From positions 296,184,536 through 296,248,535 of the forward strand of contig NC_066581.1 in NCBI RefSeq assembly GCF_024323335.1: a DNA stretch of 64,000 nucleotides, in the 5' to 3' direction. This DNA is from Lathyrus oleraceus (lineage: Eukaryota; Streptophyta; Magnoliopsida; Fabales; Fabaceae). Positions 1 through 10,240 of the stretch are shown here, piece after piece (position 1 is the first letter of the stretch; every line of letters begins with the position of its first letter). A program made the translations under genes and the position numbers. A model generated the notes under the pieces. It was not told the DNA's origin and ran no database searches. It saw only the letters and a program-made list of their open reading frames with translations.

Positions 1-1862
1 CGTCTTAACATGTACATGACGAATATGCAAAGCAATTAACCTAACTCTCACTGTAGCGACGGGATCGATCAAGAAAAGAAACGAGCACCAAACTTCAAAT
101 CGATATATATCTCTCTACGCTTAACCAAATCACAAACCACGAATATCATGTTAATCTACGTTGGAAGACCTACAAAACGCACATAACAATTCACGCAATA
201 ATGAGATTCGAAAAAACACCTGGTGATTATGGCAGTGCTTGATCTTGATGATTCACGATGCCAAAGCCAAAACAGATGTAGCACAAGGTTCAGGAAGGTG
301 AATGGAGTGACCAGCTAAGCTCAATGTTGCTTCAATTGGAAGAAATCTCAAAACTCCATTGTTGTGCAAACCTTGAACAGTCTTGATTCTTGGAGCTTTT
401 GGCAATGATATAGCAAAACAGATCTTCAAGAAGGTTTGTGGAAGACGAATCAAAAAGAATCAAGCAATTTGATTGAGAATTGGTGAAGAAATCTTGAAAA
501 AAAGTGATGAAGCTTTTGAGAGAATTTTGAGAAAATGGAGGGAAAGTTTGTTACAATTCTTGGAATGTGCAATGTGATTAGCATTTTCTGTTACAGTTAA
601 CCATTTATACCTCACACTAATCCATCTCTTAATCTCAATTATCCAAAATTTGGAAGATTAGTGTAATTGCATTTTTAGGTGCTATGTCAAAAATGACCTT
701 GCCAAATATTGCAATGTGACAGCTCATGACAGTTCACACAACTTCTAAATGGTATTTGGAGTGTGTTGGAATGGTTCTCATGTTCAAATTCCAAGTATTG
801 CTCAAAATCACATATTCACACCAAAAATGCACTTAAGTCCACTTGAAATTTGACTTTTTGCATTGACCATTTTTATGAATTTGGACCATACACCATGAAA
901 GTACATGTAAAATGGAGTTTGCTCACAAAAAGATCACCCAAATTGGACATTCCATGTGAAAGTTATGCCACTTTGATTATAGGCATTTTTGGAAAATGAA
1001 TGGACCATAACTTGTCAACCATACATGGGAATTTCAAGTTCTTGGACTTTTTGGAAAGGTAAGATCAAGATCTACAACTTTCATGTTGGACAAATTTTCA
1101 TTTGAAGCTTTTTTGGACACGTAATTTTGTGGTGAAAAACTTTCCATTTTTGGAAACTTCCATTACAAGTCACTTTCTATTTTTGGCAATTTTTCTCCTG
1201 ACTTTATTTTCTTCATTCTTGAGCTTTGACATGTCAAATGAAACTTGTTTCAACATGAATGAAGTGTATCCAACTCTCTCCCACCTCCAAATCCATAAAA
1301 TCAAGCACAGTTGACCACAGTTGACTTTTTTTCAACTGATAGATGAATTTGGCCATGCACTGATCCACTTGAGCCCCAATCCTCTGATGAAATGGCTCAA
1401 GGATGAAACCCTAGCCTCCATAAGCTCAATATAGTCACATAATGATCCCCATATCCATTATAGACCCCATCTCCTTCACAAGCCCTGATTGGCCCAATGC
1501 AACTGATTAGGGTTGACCAGTGGTCAAAACCCTAATCTCAAGGTGTATGATCAATCACTTGAATCTCTTGGTGATAACAAGACCATGATGATGATGATGT
1601 GTCATTGCAACCAAGATGTAAACCAATCTCCTTGAGAACCATGAAACCCTAATTTGGACCACCACCCTCAGACAGTTAATGATCCAGTCCAATGAAACCC
1701 TAGCTTGCATCATGAACTCTTCATCTTCTGACCAAGACTTAGGAGGATGATTGGCACAATGTAACCACATGATATGCAATATGCAATGACTAATGACCTA
1801 AAAATGATATGCAATATGTTAAGCCAGTCCCAAGAGAGGAGGGCAAATTTTGAGGTATTATA
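1..1862 (-). mobile_element. Ogre-type LTR, 5' part, running off the window edge
   Basis: Read on the minus strand, this begins near 1862 with a word like TATAATACCTCAAAATTTGC and continues as AT-rich, gene-free LTR sequence to base 1. It lies directly downstream (minus strand) of a 3'UTR fragment of the type seen before the 3' LTR of the element at 2561-18558, which is why I call it a 3' LTR. The expected terminal TG appears as TA. A plausible promoter TATA box (TATAAATGG on the minus strand) sits at 601-609. The small ORFs here match no family I know. The family differs from the LTR at 13707 but has the same style (repeated phrases about colour-poor AT text such as AACTTTCATGTTGGAC). The other LTR end is outside the window. 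Confidence 0.6.
601..609 (-). promoter_or_regulatory. TATA box of minus-strand Ogre-type LTR
   Basis: The minus strand reads GAGGTATAAATGGTTAAC here. A TATAAAT word in the middle of an LTR is the usual U3 promoter position; transcription would run toward base 1. This rests on motif and position only. Confidence 0.4.
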
Positions 1863-2275
1863 GAAAAGACATCCGAAGAAACTGGCAATCCATATGAGAA
1901 ATACACTCAATGGGACAGAGACTCTGGGGACTCTTATGGGGATAAGAGAGGGAATAAAATGCGTGAGTAGGTCACGACTCAATGCTTGGGGAACAGAATT
2001 CCAAAGGGAAAATATCCAATGGAAAGACCTGTGCTGACTCAAAGGTGCATGTATTGGGGAATATGCCAATACAACAAAAACTATCCACAACGGATATTTC
2101 GGATAAAAATTCGGATGAAAACAATCCACTAAGGAACTTCGCTGGGGATGCCTAAAAGGACACTCTTGGGGAAGCAGCGGGACAAGGTATTACCGGTTAC
2201 TGGGTAATAAGCTCAAGGAGACATGTGATCTGATCGCCGGTATGAGGGTGAGATACAACATGTGATCTGATTTTG
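1863..2275 (-). mobile_element. 3'UTR fragment of an Ogre-like element
   Basis: The minus-strand translation of 1850-2129 shares the run LAYSPIHA and a following SRDLLTHF/SRPAHAF-like stretch with plus-strand 13302-13525, which is 3'UTR of the Ogre-like element. It also carries one inverted copy of the ACCCAGTAACCGGTA word at about 2193-2208. The translation is only a convenient way to see nucleotide similarity; I do not think it is a protein. The phrase ACATGTGATCTGAT occurs twice (about 2220 and 2258). The fragment leads directly into the LTR at 1862, the same order as 3'UTR then LTR in the plus-strand element. Confidence 0.65.
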
Positions 2276-2387
2276 TTATATTTTATTTATTTATTTATTT
2301 ATTTTATTCGTTTTTCTTTTCTTTTTCTTTTTTTTCGTTTTTCTTTTATTTATTTATTTCTTTTTTTTTTTTTTTTTTTTTAGTAAA
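2276..2387. repeat. T-rich low-complexity tract
   Basis: This is about 110 bp of T/TTTA/TTTC runs (A-rich on the minus strand) ending in a long T run. It separates the 3'UTR fragment from an LTR-start fragment. There is no coding or RNA signal. Confidence 0.85.
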
Positions 2388-2560
2388 CAAAAGTAAGAGA
2401 AACAATGATGTATAATTCAAGCATGCTTGGTGATCTCAAACCAATCACAAGGAGTCCCACCCAAAGGCAAAGGGAACGAAGATGCTCATGATCCTTGAGG
2501 CTATGCAAATGCAATGTTATGATGCCATGAGAGATCTTAGGGTCAAAATTGGGGTCTTCA
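2388..2560 (-). mobile_element. First ~170 bp of an Ogre-type LTR
   Basis: Read on the minus strand from 2560, this starts TGAAGACCCCAATTTTGACC and continues through AAGATCTCTCATGGCATCAT. It parallels the LTR start at 13707 (TGTAAGACCCTAATTTTGACC) and the minus-strand LTR start at 59413. A shared downstream phrase, ACCAAGCATGCTTG, supports homology. It is truncated at the A/T-rich tract. Base 2560 abuts plus-strand Ogre coding sequence, so this end marks an insertion or rearrangement breakpoint that removed the 5' LTR of that element. Confidence 0.75.
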
Positions 2561-2564
2561 AGTT

Positions 2565-2840
2565 ATGGTTGGGCCTTCAACCCTCCCTAATCAAAGAGTA
2601 GAGGAGTTAAGAGACGAAGATCAGTCGCATGCATGGGTTCGTGAGCGTGAGGAACTTCTTCAGCACCTTAAAGATAAGAATGCAATGATAGAATTTCTAG
2701 AGCATCGGGTTATTGATGAGCCTGATGATATGGTTACTTCTCTTCTTCCTCACCCATCTAGGTTTTGGAAGAGGAAGTATGATCAGTTCGCCAAGGAGAA
2801 GGCCGATATGGAAGCAGCTTATGAGATAGAGGTGAAATAG
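2565..2840 (+). pseudogene. Ogre ORF1-like C-terminal piece
   Basis: This is a 91-codon open frame, rich in charged residues and predicted to be helical/coiled-coil (EELRDEDQSHAW, KDKNAMIEFLEHR, PSRFWKRKYDQFAKEKAD). It lies upstream of gag, where Ogre elements carry an extra ORF of unknown function. Its N-terminus is cut off at 2560 and the ATG at 2565 is probably internal, not a true start. I assign it to ORF1 by position and helical character, not by a recognised domain. About 150 bp without an obvious frame follow, and an acceptor-like ...ATAAGCAG stands at 3068-3075 just before gag-like sequence. Confidence 0.5.
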
Positions 2841-2994
2841 GCTTCGTGCTACATATCTTCCGATCTCGAAGGCTTTGGACGATTGCTTCTTGTATTGTAT
2901 TTGGTTACCAAAACTGTACTACTTCTTTGGTGTAAAGTGTTTCCAAATATTATTGCTATGAGTATTCCATATATGTTCAATATTTTTCAAATAT

Positions 2995-4905
2995 TTGCAA
3001 ATAGATCTCTATAAAGTTCCTCTGATAAAAACAAATCATATGCACAAGCATTGCATGCATCATATGCATAAGCAGGTTTTGTTCCGAGCTCTTGATCAGT
3101 GGTCTAACTCTTTGCTCTTCATTTATTTTGAAGACAAGCTGACGCACCGGTATAACACCAGAGCAAATCATTCGAAGATAATGGAACATCTCGAGCAAGA
3201 GAATAGGGACCTGAAGGAAGAGATCGCTAGACTGACTGCCATAATGGAGTCAGTTTTGGCCGCATAAAGTCAAGCTTCACCAACTCCTGCAACTCCTCCC
3301 GCGAGGACGGTCATTTCTAAGGTAGCTACTTCAACAATGCCTGCTACTACAACCCACTTTGCTCCGACTATGCCAGCCGGGTTCCCTTGGGGAATGCCAT
3401 CTAATTTCATACTAGAGGGCTTCGCTCCTACTCTTGCTTCTATTCCGGCATCTAGCCCGGTACTATCTGTGCCACCTCCCGTTGTACACACCTTACCTCG
3501 AGTAGAAGACACCATATATCATTCCGAGCCATCTGAGGGCCCAGACGTATATGAAAAAATGGATGAAATGAAAGATCAATTCCTTAAGTTGCGCAAGGAA
3601 CTGAAGACTTTGAGAGGTAAGGACCTCTTTGGGAAAAGTGTTGTTGAGTTGTGCCTAGTGCCCAATGTTAAAATCCCTGTTAAATTCAAAGTGCCTGACT
3701 TTGAGAAGTATAAGGGAAATACATGTCCACTCAGCCTTCTTGTGATGTATGCTCGCAAGATGTCAACACAGACTGACAATGATCAACTGATGATTCACTA
3801 CTTTCAGGTTAGCCTGACAGGTGCTGCACTCCGATGGTATATGGGGCTGGAGAGTGCAAGCATCCGCACTTTCAACGATCTAGGCGAGGCCTTTGTGAAG
3901 CAGTATAAACATAATATGGATATGGCTCCAGACAAGGACCAATTGAGGGCGATGTCCCAGAAGGATAAGGAGACCTTCAAGGAATACGCCCAGAGATGGT
4001 GAGAACTGGAAGCTCAGATAGTGCCAACCTTAGAGGAGAAGGAGATGACAAAGATCTTCCTGAAGACTTTGAGCTCTTTCTATTACGAGAGAATGATTGC
4101 TAGTGCTCCCTCGGACTTCACCGAAATGGTGAATATGGGGATGAGGCTAGAGGAAGGGGTCCGTGAAGGACGTTTATCTCGTGATGATGGTTCCTCAGCA
4201 AAGAAATATGGAGGATTTGCTAGGAAGAAGGAGGGAGAGACTCATGTTGTGTCTTCCCATGTTAAAAGAAGGCCCTTAGTGAAGAGGAGAGAAGTCCGTC
4301 CGATTGTCAACCAACACCAGGTGGCTCATATAGCACCTACTTTCAGAGAAGTTCAACAACTACCACAACAACAACATCGTCAACAACAACAGGCTTACCA
4401 ACCTCGCAACAATAACAACACCAACACCAGCAACTACGAGAGGAAAAGGGTAACTTTTGACCCAATTCCGATGACTTATGCTGAGCTTTATCCTTCCTTA
4501 ATTGATAGGAAGCTGATAACTCCTCGTGATCCTTCTGCTGTACCAGTCAATCCTCAGTGGTGGTATAAGCCCGAACTTCATTGTGTGTATCATTCTGGTG
4601 CTCCCGAACATGATGTGGATAATTGATATCCATTGAAGACCAAGGTGCAAGACCTTGTGAGTAGTGGGATACTGTTCTTTGAGGACGTAGGCCCGAATGT
4701 AAAGAAGAACCCATTGCCCGAGCATGGGAAAGCAGTTGTTAATATGGTTCAGGGGTGCCCTGGCAAGTACAAAGTCCTTTATGTAATTGACATAAGGCAA
4801 TCCTTAGTAGAGATGCATAAGTTGTTGTGTGAAACAACCATTATGAGCATAATCACGATAGGTGCTAGGTGTGCACTATCAATGAAAGAGGATGCCGTCA
4901 AGTGA
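2995..4905 (+). pseudogene. gag: Ogre gag (capsid) pseudogene
   Basis: A single frame (+1) runs through 2995-4905, broken by stops at 3265, 4000, 4624 and 4903. Real Gag probably begins around 3076-3150 with a coiled coil (IMEHLEQENRDLKEEIARL). A proline-rich stretch follows, then the retrotransposon Gag domain at about 3640-4110 (FEKYKGNTCPLSLLVMYARK, LTGAALRWYMGLE, FNDLGEAFVKQY), then a Gln/Asn-rich linker and RKRVTFDPIPMTYAELYPSL. Near 4580-4626 is an atypical zinc-knuckle-like motif (C..YH.GAPEHDVDN) whose expected last Cys is replaced by the stop at 4624. No frameshift is visible until about 4870-4905, where the coding frame moves to frame 0. The protein would form the virus-like particle. 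Confidence 0.85.
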
Positions 4906-6454
4906 GAAAGGACATCCAAGAGATGATAGATCAAGGGATGATTGAGATACTTCAAAATTGTAATGAGGATGAAGTCGATGTTATCACCCCTGTGTTTAAA
5001 ATTCCTGAGCCTGTTGTTATCAAGTATGATGGCAGCAAGAAGAAAGTTTCGCCAACTCTTGTGATTAAGCCAACGGGTCTGGTCCCGTATGTATCAGACA
5101 GAGCGGTACCCTACCATTATAATGCAATCATGCTAGAAGAAGGGAAGGAGGTGTCGTTTCCCTTAACCTCTCTTGTAAGCATTTCTGATGTTAGTGGAGT
5201 GACCTGTAGTGGTCGTGTTTTCTCGGCTCAGCCGAAATCCCACGAAGACGTTGTAAAGAGAGCTACTGTTAATCCTGTCGGTCCTGTGGAGACTTCTTCT
5301 TCAAATAATTTTGTTCCTGTTGTGAAAGGTGTTGACCCTGTTGTTGTTAAAACCAATAATACTCCTATCCTAGTTGGCCAGTCTGGCATTTTGAGAAAGG
5401 ATGGTGATGAGATGCTGAGGCTCATCAAAAGGAGTGAGTATAATGTTATGGATCAGTTGCTACAAGCTCCATCAAAGATATTTGTCTTATCTTTGCTGAT
5501 GAATTCAGAGCCACACCGCGAAGCATTGTAAAGGGTGTTGGACGTGGCATACGTGGATCACAATGTCACGATTGAGCAGTTTGATAGCATTGTTGCAAAT
5601 ATAATCGCCTGCAACAACTTGAGCTTCTGTGATGCTGATCTTCCCGAGGAGGGAAAAGACCACAATTTGGCTTTACATATATCCATGAATTATAAAGATG
5701 ATGCCCTGTCTAATGTGTTAGTGGACACATGATCATCACTCAATGTATTTCCAAAGTCCACTCTTGCTAAACTTTCATACCATGGGCCTCCCATGAGGCA
5801 GAGTGGAGTGGTAGTGAAAGCGTTTGATGGATCACACAAAACTGTGATTGGCGAATTAGAACTCCCAATCAAGATTGGACCTAGTGATTTCCAGATCACT
5901 TTCCAGGTCATGGATATTCATCCGTCTTATAGTTGTTTGCTTGGCAGACCATGGATTCACGAGGCAGGCGCCGTGACATCCACCCTGCACCAAAAGTTGA
6001 AGTTCGTGAAGAACAAAAAGTTGGTGGTGATAGGGGGAGAGAAGGCTCTCTTGGTTAGCCATCTATCTTCCTTCTCCTATATTGATGCTGAGGATGAGGT
6101 TGGGACTCCGTTCCAAGCCTTGTCAATTGCTAAGCCTTCTAGGAAAGGACTTTCTTCATCTGTCTCCTATAATGATGCAAAGTTGGCCATTGAGCATGGT
6201 GCAACTACTGGTTTGGGGAAAATGATCAAGTTGGAAGATAACAAATCCCGGGCTGACATAGGGTACTCTTCTGGTGTTTCTAATGATCGTGGGTTGTTCC
6301 AGAGTTGAGGTTTCATCCACACCGTTGAAGATCAAGAAGTTGCTGCCATTGTTGAAGATGATGAAGAGGAAGACCTTGGCAACTTTGTCATACCTGGATA
6401 AATCTGCAATAATTGGGTCGCTGTTGATGTTCCAACAGTTATCCATAAGTCAAC
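4869..6454 (+). pseudogene. pro: Ogre protease region (exon upstream of intron)
   Basis: This lies in frame 0 with stops at 5529, 5730, 6306 and about 6399. It contains an aspartic protease fold: VLVDT-stop-SSLNVFPKSTL around 5715-5760, followed by a beta-rich stretch ending LLGRPWIHEAGAV (about 5938-5970). The stop at 5730 falls on the Gly of the catalytic DTGSS-type motif, so no active protease can be made. Downstream the chain becomes acidic (VEDDEEEDLG) and runs to VIHKST at the putative donor site at 6455. The frame is the same as in the pol exon after the intron. Confidence 0.8.
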
Positions 6455-6721
6455 GTAATGTGTTCATTTTGTTTAAACCCTTCTTCTATGCCAAAGGGAG
6501 AAGTGAAGACATTGTTGGCTTAATTTGATTAATACAATAATATTCATTCAATAATCGCATGTTAAATGTTTGTTTTTCAAATATTTTCATTTTTGCTTTT
6601 TCACATGAAATTGGTGATCACCATAAAATCCTAAAAAGAATAAAATCAATCTTTTCATCTGCATAATGATTTGCCTTGTTTGAAATCTAAAATCTCTTTT
6701 ATACTCAAAATCATTATGCAG
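6455..6721 (+). other. Putative Ogre intron between protease and RT
   Basis: The AT-rich 267-bp segment starts GTAATG and ends ATTATGCAG. Removing it joins a codon split as AC|G and continues in the same frame into LIKPIEHYDPKPSPNFEFP and the RT exon. Retaining it gives a TAA stop immediately after the donor. Ogre elements are known to carry an intron at this point; the exact sites here are my inference from frame continuity and consensus. Splicing would switch between a Gag-Pro product and a Gag-Pro-Pol product. Confidence 0.75.
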
Positions 6722-8699
6722 GTTAATCAAACCCATTGAACATTATGATCCAAAGCCATCTCCCAACTTTGAGTTCCCTGTATTTGAGGCAGAAGAAGAT
6801 GATGTTGAAGAGATTCCTGATGAGATTACCCGTCTGCTTGAGCACGAGGAGAAGATCATTCAGCCACATCTTGAGAATCTGGAAACAGTCAATTTGGGTT
6901 CTGAAGACTGCATTCGTGAAGTAAAGATTGGGGCACTCCTTGCAGAGTCTATTAAGAAGGGGTTGATTGAGTTGCTACGAGAATATGTCGACGTCTTTGC
7001 TTGGTCGTATGAAGACATGCCTAGTTTAGATACTGATATCGTGCAACATTTCTTGCCGTTGAAGCTTGAGTATGTGCCTGTGAAGCAGAAACTCAGAAGA
7101 ACTCATCCTGATATGGTAGTGAAGATTAAAGAAGAAGTTCATAAGCAAATTGATGCGAGGTTTCTGGTGACTTCTACATATCCTTAATGGGTGGCCAATA
7201 TTGTGCTTGTGCCTAAGAAAGATGGAAAAGTTTGAATGTGTGTGGATTACCGTGACTTGAATAAAGCTAGTCCAAAGGATGATTTTCCTCTATCACACAT
7301 TGATATGTTGGTAGATAATACAGCTAAATCCAATGTCTTTTCATTTATGGATGGATTTTCCGGTTATAATCAAATTAAAATGGCACCCGAGGATATGGAG
7401 AAGACAACATTCATCACACCTTGGGGAACATTTTGTTATCGAATGATGCCCTTCGGTTTGAAGAACGTCGGAGCCATGTATCAACGTGCTATGACTACCT
7501 TGTTTCATGATATGATGCACAAGAAGATCGAAGTGTATGTCGATGATATGATTGCGAAGTCGAAAACGGAAGTTGAACATGTAGAGCACTTATTGAAGCT
7601 TTTCCAGCGTTTGAGAAAGTACAAGCTCCGCTTGAATCCGAACAAGTGTACATTTGGAGTCCGTTCCGGCAAGTTATTGGGATTCATTGTCAGCGAGAGA
7701 GGTATTGAAGTTGATCATGCCAAGGTCAAAGCAATACAAGAGATGTTTGCGCCCAAAACTGAGAAGCCAGTCCGAGGTTTTCTTGGCCGCTTGAATTATA
7801 TTTCGAGATTTATATCCCACATGACTGCCACATGTGCGCCTATATTCAAGCTCCTCCGGAAAGATCAGCGCATGGGTTGTGTCCTTGGTCAGCAAGATGA
7901 ATCAGGCAAGAAAGAATATGCAATATACTACTTGAGTAAGAAGTTCACTGATTGTGAGTCTCAGTACTCAATGCTTGAGAAGACATGTTGTGCTTTGGCT
8001 TGGGCTGCTAAGCGTTTGCGCCAGTATATGTTGAATCATACGACTTGGTTGATATCCAAAATGGATTTGATCAAGTATATCTTTGAGAAGCCTGCTTTAA
8101 CTGGGAGAATTGCTCGTTGGCAGATGTTGCTATCTGAGTATGATATTGAGTATCGAGCTCAAAAAGCTATTAAAGGTGGTATCTTGGCTGACCATTTGGC
8201 GCATCAACCAATTGAAGATTATCAGTCAGTACAATACGACTTTCCTGATGAGGAGATTTTGTATTTGAAGATGAAAGATTGTGATGAGCCTACGCTCGAT
8301 GAAGGGCCAGAGCCTGGTTCCCGATGGGGTATGGTGTTCGATGGTGCTGTCAATCAGTATGGAAATGGTATTGGGGCAGTGATTATTACTCCTCAAGGCA
8401 CATATTTTCCTTTTATAGCAAGGCTAACTTTCAAATGCACGAATAATATGGCAGAGTATGAGGCTTGTATTATGGGTTTGGAAGAATGCATTGATCTTAA
8501 GATCAAACATCTCGATGTTTATGGTGATTCGGCCCTTGTGGTTAATCAGATTAAGGGTGAATGAGAGACGAATCAGCCTGGCCTCATCCCATATATTGAT
8601 TATGAGAGGAGGATTTCAACTTTCTTTACTAAGGTTGACTTCCACCATATTCCTCGAGATGAGAATCAGACGGAGGATGCTCTCGCTACGCTTGCTTCA
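6722..8699 (+). pseudogene. pol: Ogre reverse transcriptase and dual RNase H
   Basis: Frame 0 is kept throughout, with stops at 7185, 7233 and 8562. An RT leader (EYVDVFAWSYEDMPSLDTDI) is followed by RT fingers/palm (VDYRDLNKASPKDDFPL, GFSGYNQIKMAPEDMEKT, TPWGTFCYRMMPFGLKN) and the catalytic YVDDM at about 7536-7550. The connection region jumps from FKLLRKDQR to MGCVLGQQDESGKKEYA near 7870. From knowledge of the family I expect roughly 50 more residues there, so an in-frame deletion is likely. RNase H 1 covers about 7870-8200 (YYLSKKFTDCESQYSMLEKT). RNase H 2, of the archaeal-like type found in the Tat clade, covers about 8320-8690 (WGMVFDGAVNQYGNGIGAVI, NNMAEYEACIMGLE, DVYGDSALVVNQIKGE). Confidence 0.9.
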
Positions 8700-10052
8700 A
8701 TGATTGTTGTCAAGTATTGGAATGAAGTCCCGAATATTACTGTAATGCGCTTGGACATACCAGCTCATGTGTTTGAAGTTGAGGAGGTGAAAGATGATAA
8801 GCCGTGGTATTATGATATCAAGTGTTTTCTTCAAAGTCAGACTTACCCACCTGGGGCATCTGTTAAAGGTAAGAAGACTTTGAGGAGATTATCTGGCAGT
8901 TTCTACCTTAATGGTGATATGCTTTACAAGAGGAATTTTGACATGGTTCTGCTCAGATGCGTGGATAGGCACGAAGTGGACTTGTTAATGACTGAAGTCC
9001 ATGAGGGTTTATTTGGTACTCATTCCAATGGACATGTTATGGCTAAAAAGATGTTGAGAGCAGGCTACTATTGGCTGACAATGAAGTCTGACTGCTGCAA
9101 GTATGTGAAGAAGTGCCACAAGTGTTAGATTTATGCAGATAAGATTCATATTCCCCCGACACTTTTGAATGTTATTTCCTCACCATGGACTTTCTCCATG
9201 TGGGGAATTGACATGATTGGCATGATTGAACCTAAGGCGTCGAACGGTTACCATTTTATTCTCGTAGCTATTGATTACTTCACCAAGTGGGTTGAAGCGA
9301 CATCGTATGCAAATGTGACCAGGCAAGTGATTGTGAAGTTTATCAAGAACCAACTCATATGCCGATATGGTGTGCCTGACAAGATTATTACTGATAATGG
9401 ATCTAACTTGAACAATAAGATGATGAAAGAGATGTGTAGCGAGTTCAAGATTGTGCATCATAATTCTTCTCCTTATAGACCCAAGATGAATGGGGCTGTT
9501 GAAGCTGCTAACAAGAACATCAAGAAGATTATTCAGAAGATGGTTGTTACGTACAAATATTGGCATGAGATGCTACAATTTGCTTTGCATGGCTATCGTA
9601 CATCTGTCCGCACTTCAACAGGGGCAACCCCTTTCTCTCTTGTATATGGCATGGAGGTTGTGCTCCCTGTAGAGGTTGAGATCCCATCAATGAGAGTCTT
9701 GATGGAAGCCAAGTTGACTGAGGCTGATTGGGTTCAGAGTCGTTATGACCAACTAAATTTGATTGAAGAGAAGAGATTAACTGCTATGTGTCATGGTCAG
9801 TTGTATCAGCAAAGGATGAAGAAATTCTTTGATAAGAAGGTCAAACCTCGTGTGTTCTGAGAAGGTGACCTCGTGCTCAAGAAAGTCTTGTCTTTCGCGC
9901 CCGATTCCAGGGGCAAGTGGACTCCAAACTATGAAGGTCCATACGTTGTTAAGAGAGCCTTTTCAGGCGGTGCTTTGTTGCTTACAACTATGGATTGGGA
10001 GGATTTCACTTGTCCTGTGAATTTAGATGCAGTCAAGAAATACTTCGCCTAA
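8700..10052 (+). pseudogene. pol: Ogre integrase
   Basis: This continues in pol frame 0, with stops at 9126 and 9858 and the natural end at 10050-10052. The zinc-binding HHCC domain lies at about 8998-9125 (VHEGLFGTHSNGH...CCKYVKKCHKC). The catalytic core follows: WGIDMIGMI (first Asp) near 9202, ITDNGSN (second Asp) near 9389, and the Glu in AVEAANKNIKK near 9500, consistent with a D,D(35)E core. The C-terminus (KPRVF-stop-EGDLVLKKVLSFAPDSRG, YEGPYVVKRAFSGGALLL) is the usual integrase tail; no chromodomain is seen, as expected for Tat elements. The enzyme would insert the cDNA into host DNA. Confidence 0.9.
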
Positions 10053-10079
10053 AAAAATAAAAACAGAATATGCTCGCTA

Positions 10080-10240
10080 AGTTGAAAACCCGAAAGGGCG
10101 GCTTAGGCAAAAATGAGCGTCTCGGTGGATTGAAAACCCGAAAGGGCGGTCCAGGCAAAAGTTAGAGACATAAAAAAATGAATGAATATATATCCCGCTG
10201 GATTGGGTACCTCACCCTGGGGCAATCTAGGCAAAAATTA
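10080..10240 (+). repeat. Post-integrase GAAAACCCGAAAGGGCGG repeat cluster
   Basis: Just after the pol stop, the phrase TTGAAAACCCGAAAGGGCGG followed by a short spacer and AGGCAAAA occurs at about 10081 and 10130. A diverged third version (ATTGGGTACCTCACCCTGGGGC...AGGCAAAA) lies at about 10202-10236. CCCGAAAGGG can form a short hairpin. This is a characteristic 3'UTR start of the element; its function is unknown. Confidence 0.75.

Noticed and set aside
1583..1601. ATG/CAT microsatellite as a His-rich coding segment on the minus strand
   Set aside because: It only encodes HHHHH in a short LTR-internal frame; a simple trinucleotide repeat.
9180..9566. 128-codon minus-strand frame opposite integrase
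   Set aside because: Shadow of the conserved integrase core on the plus strand; no independent motif.
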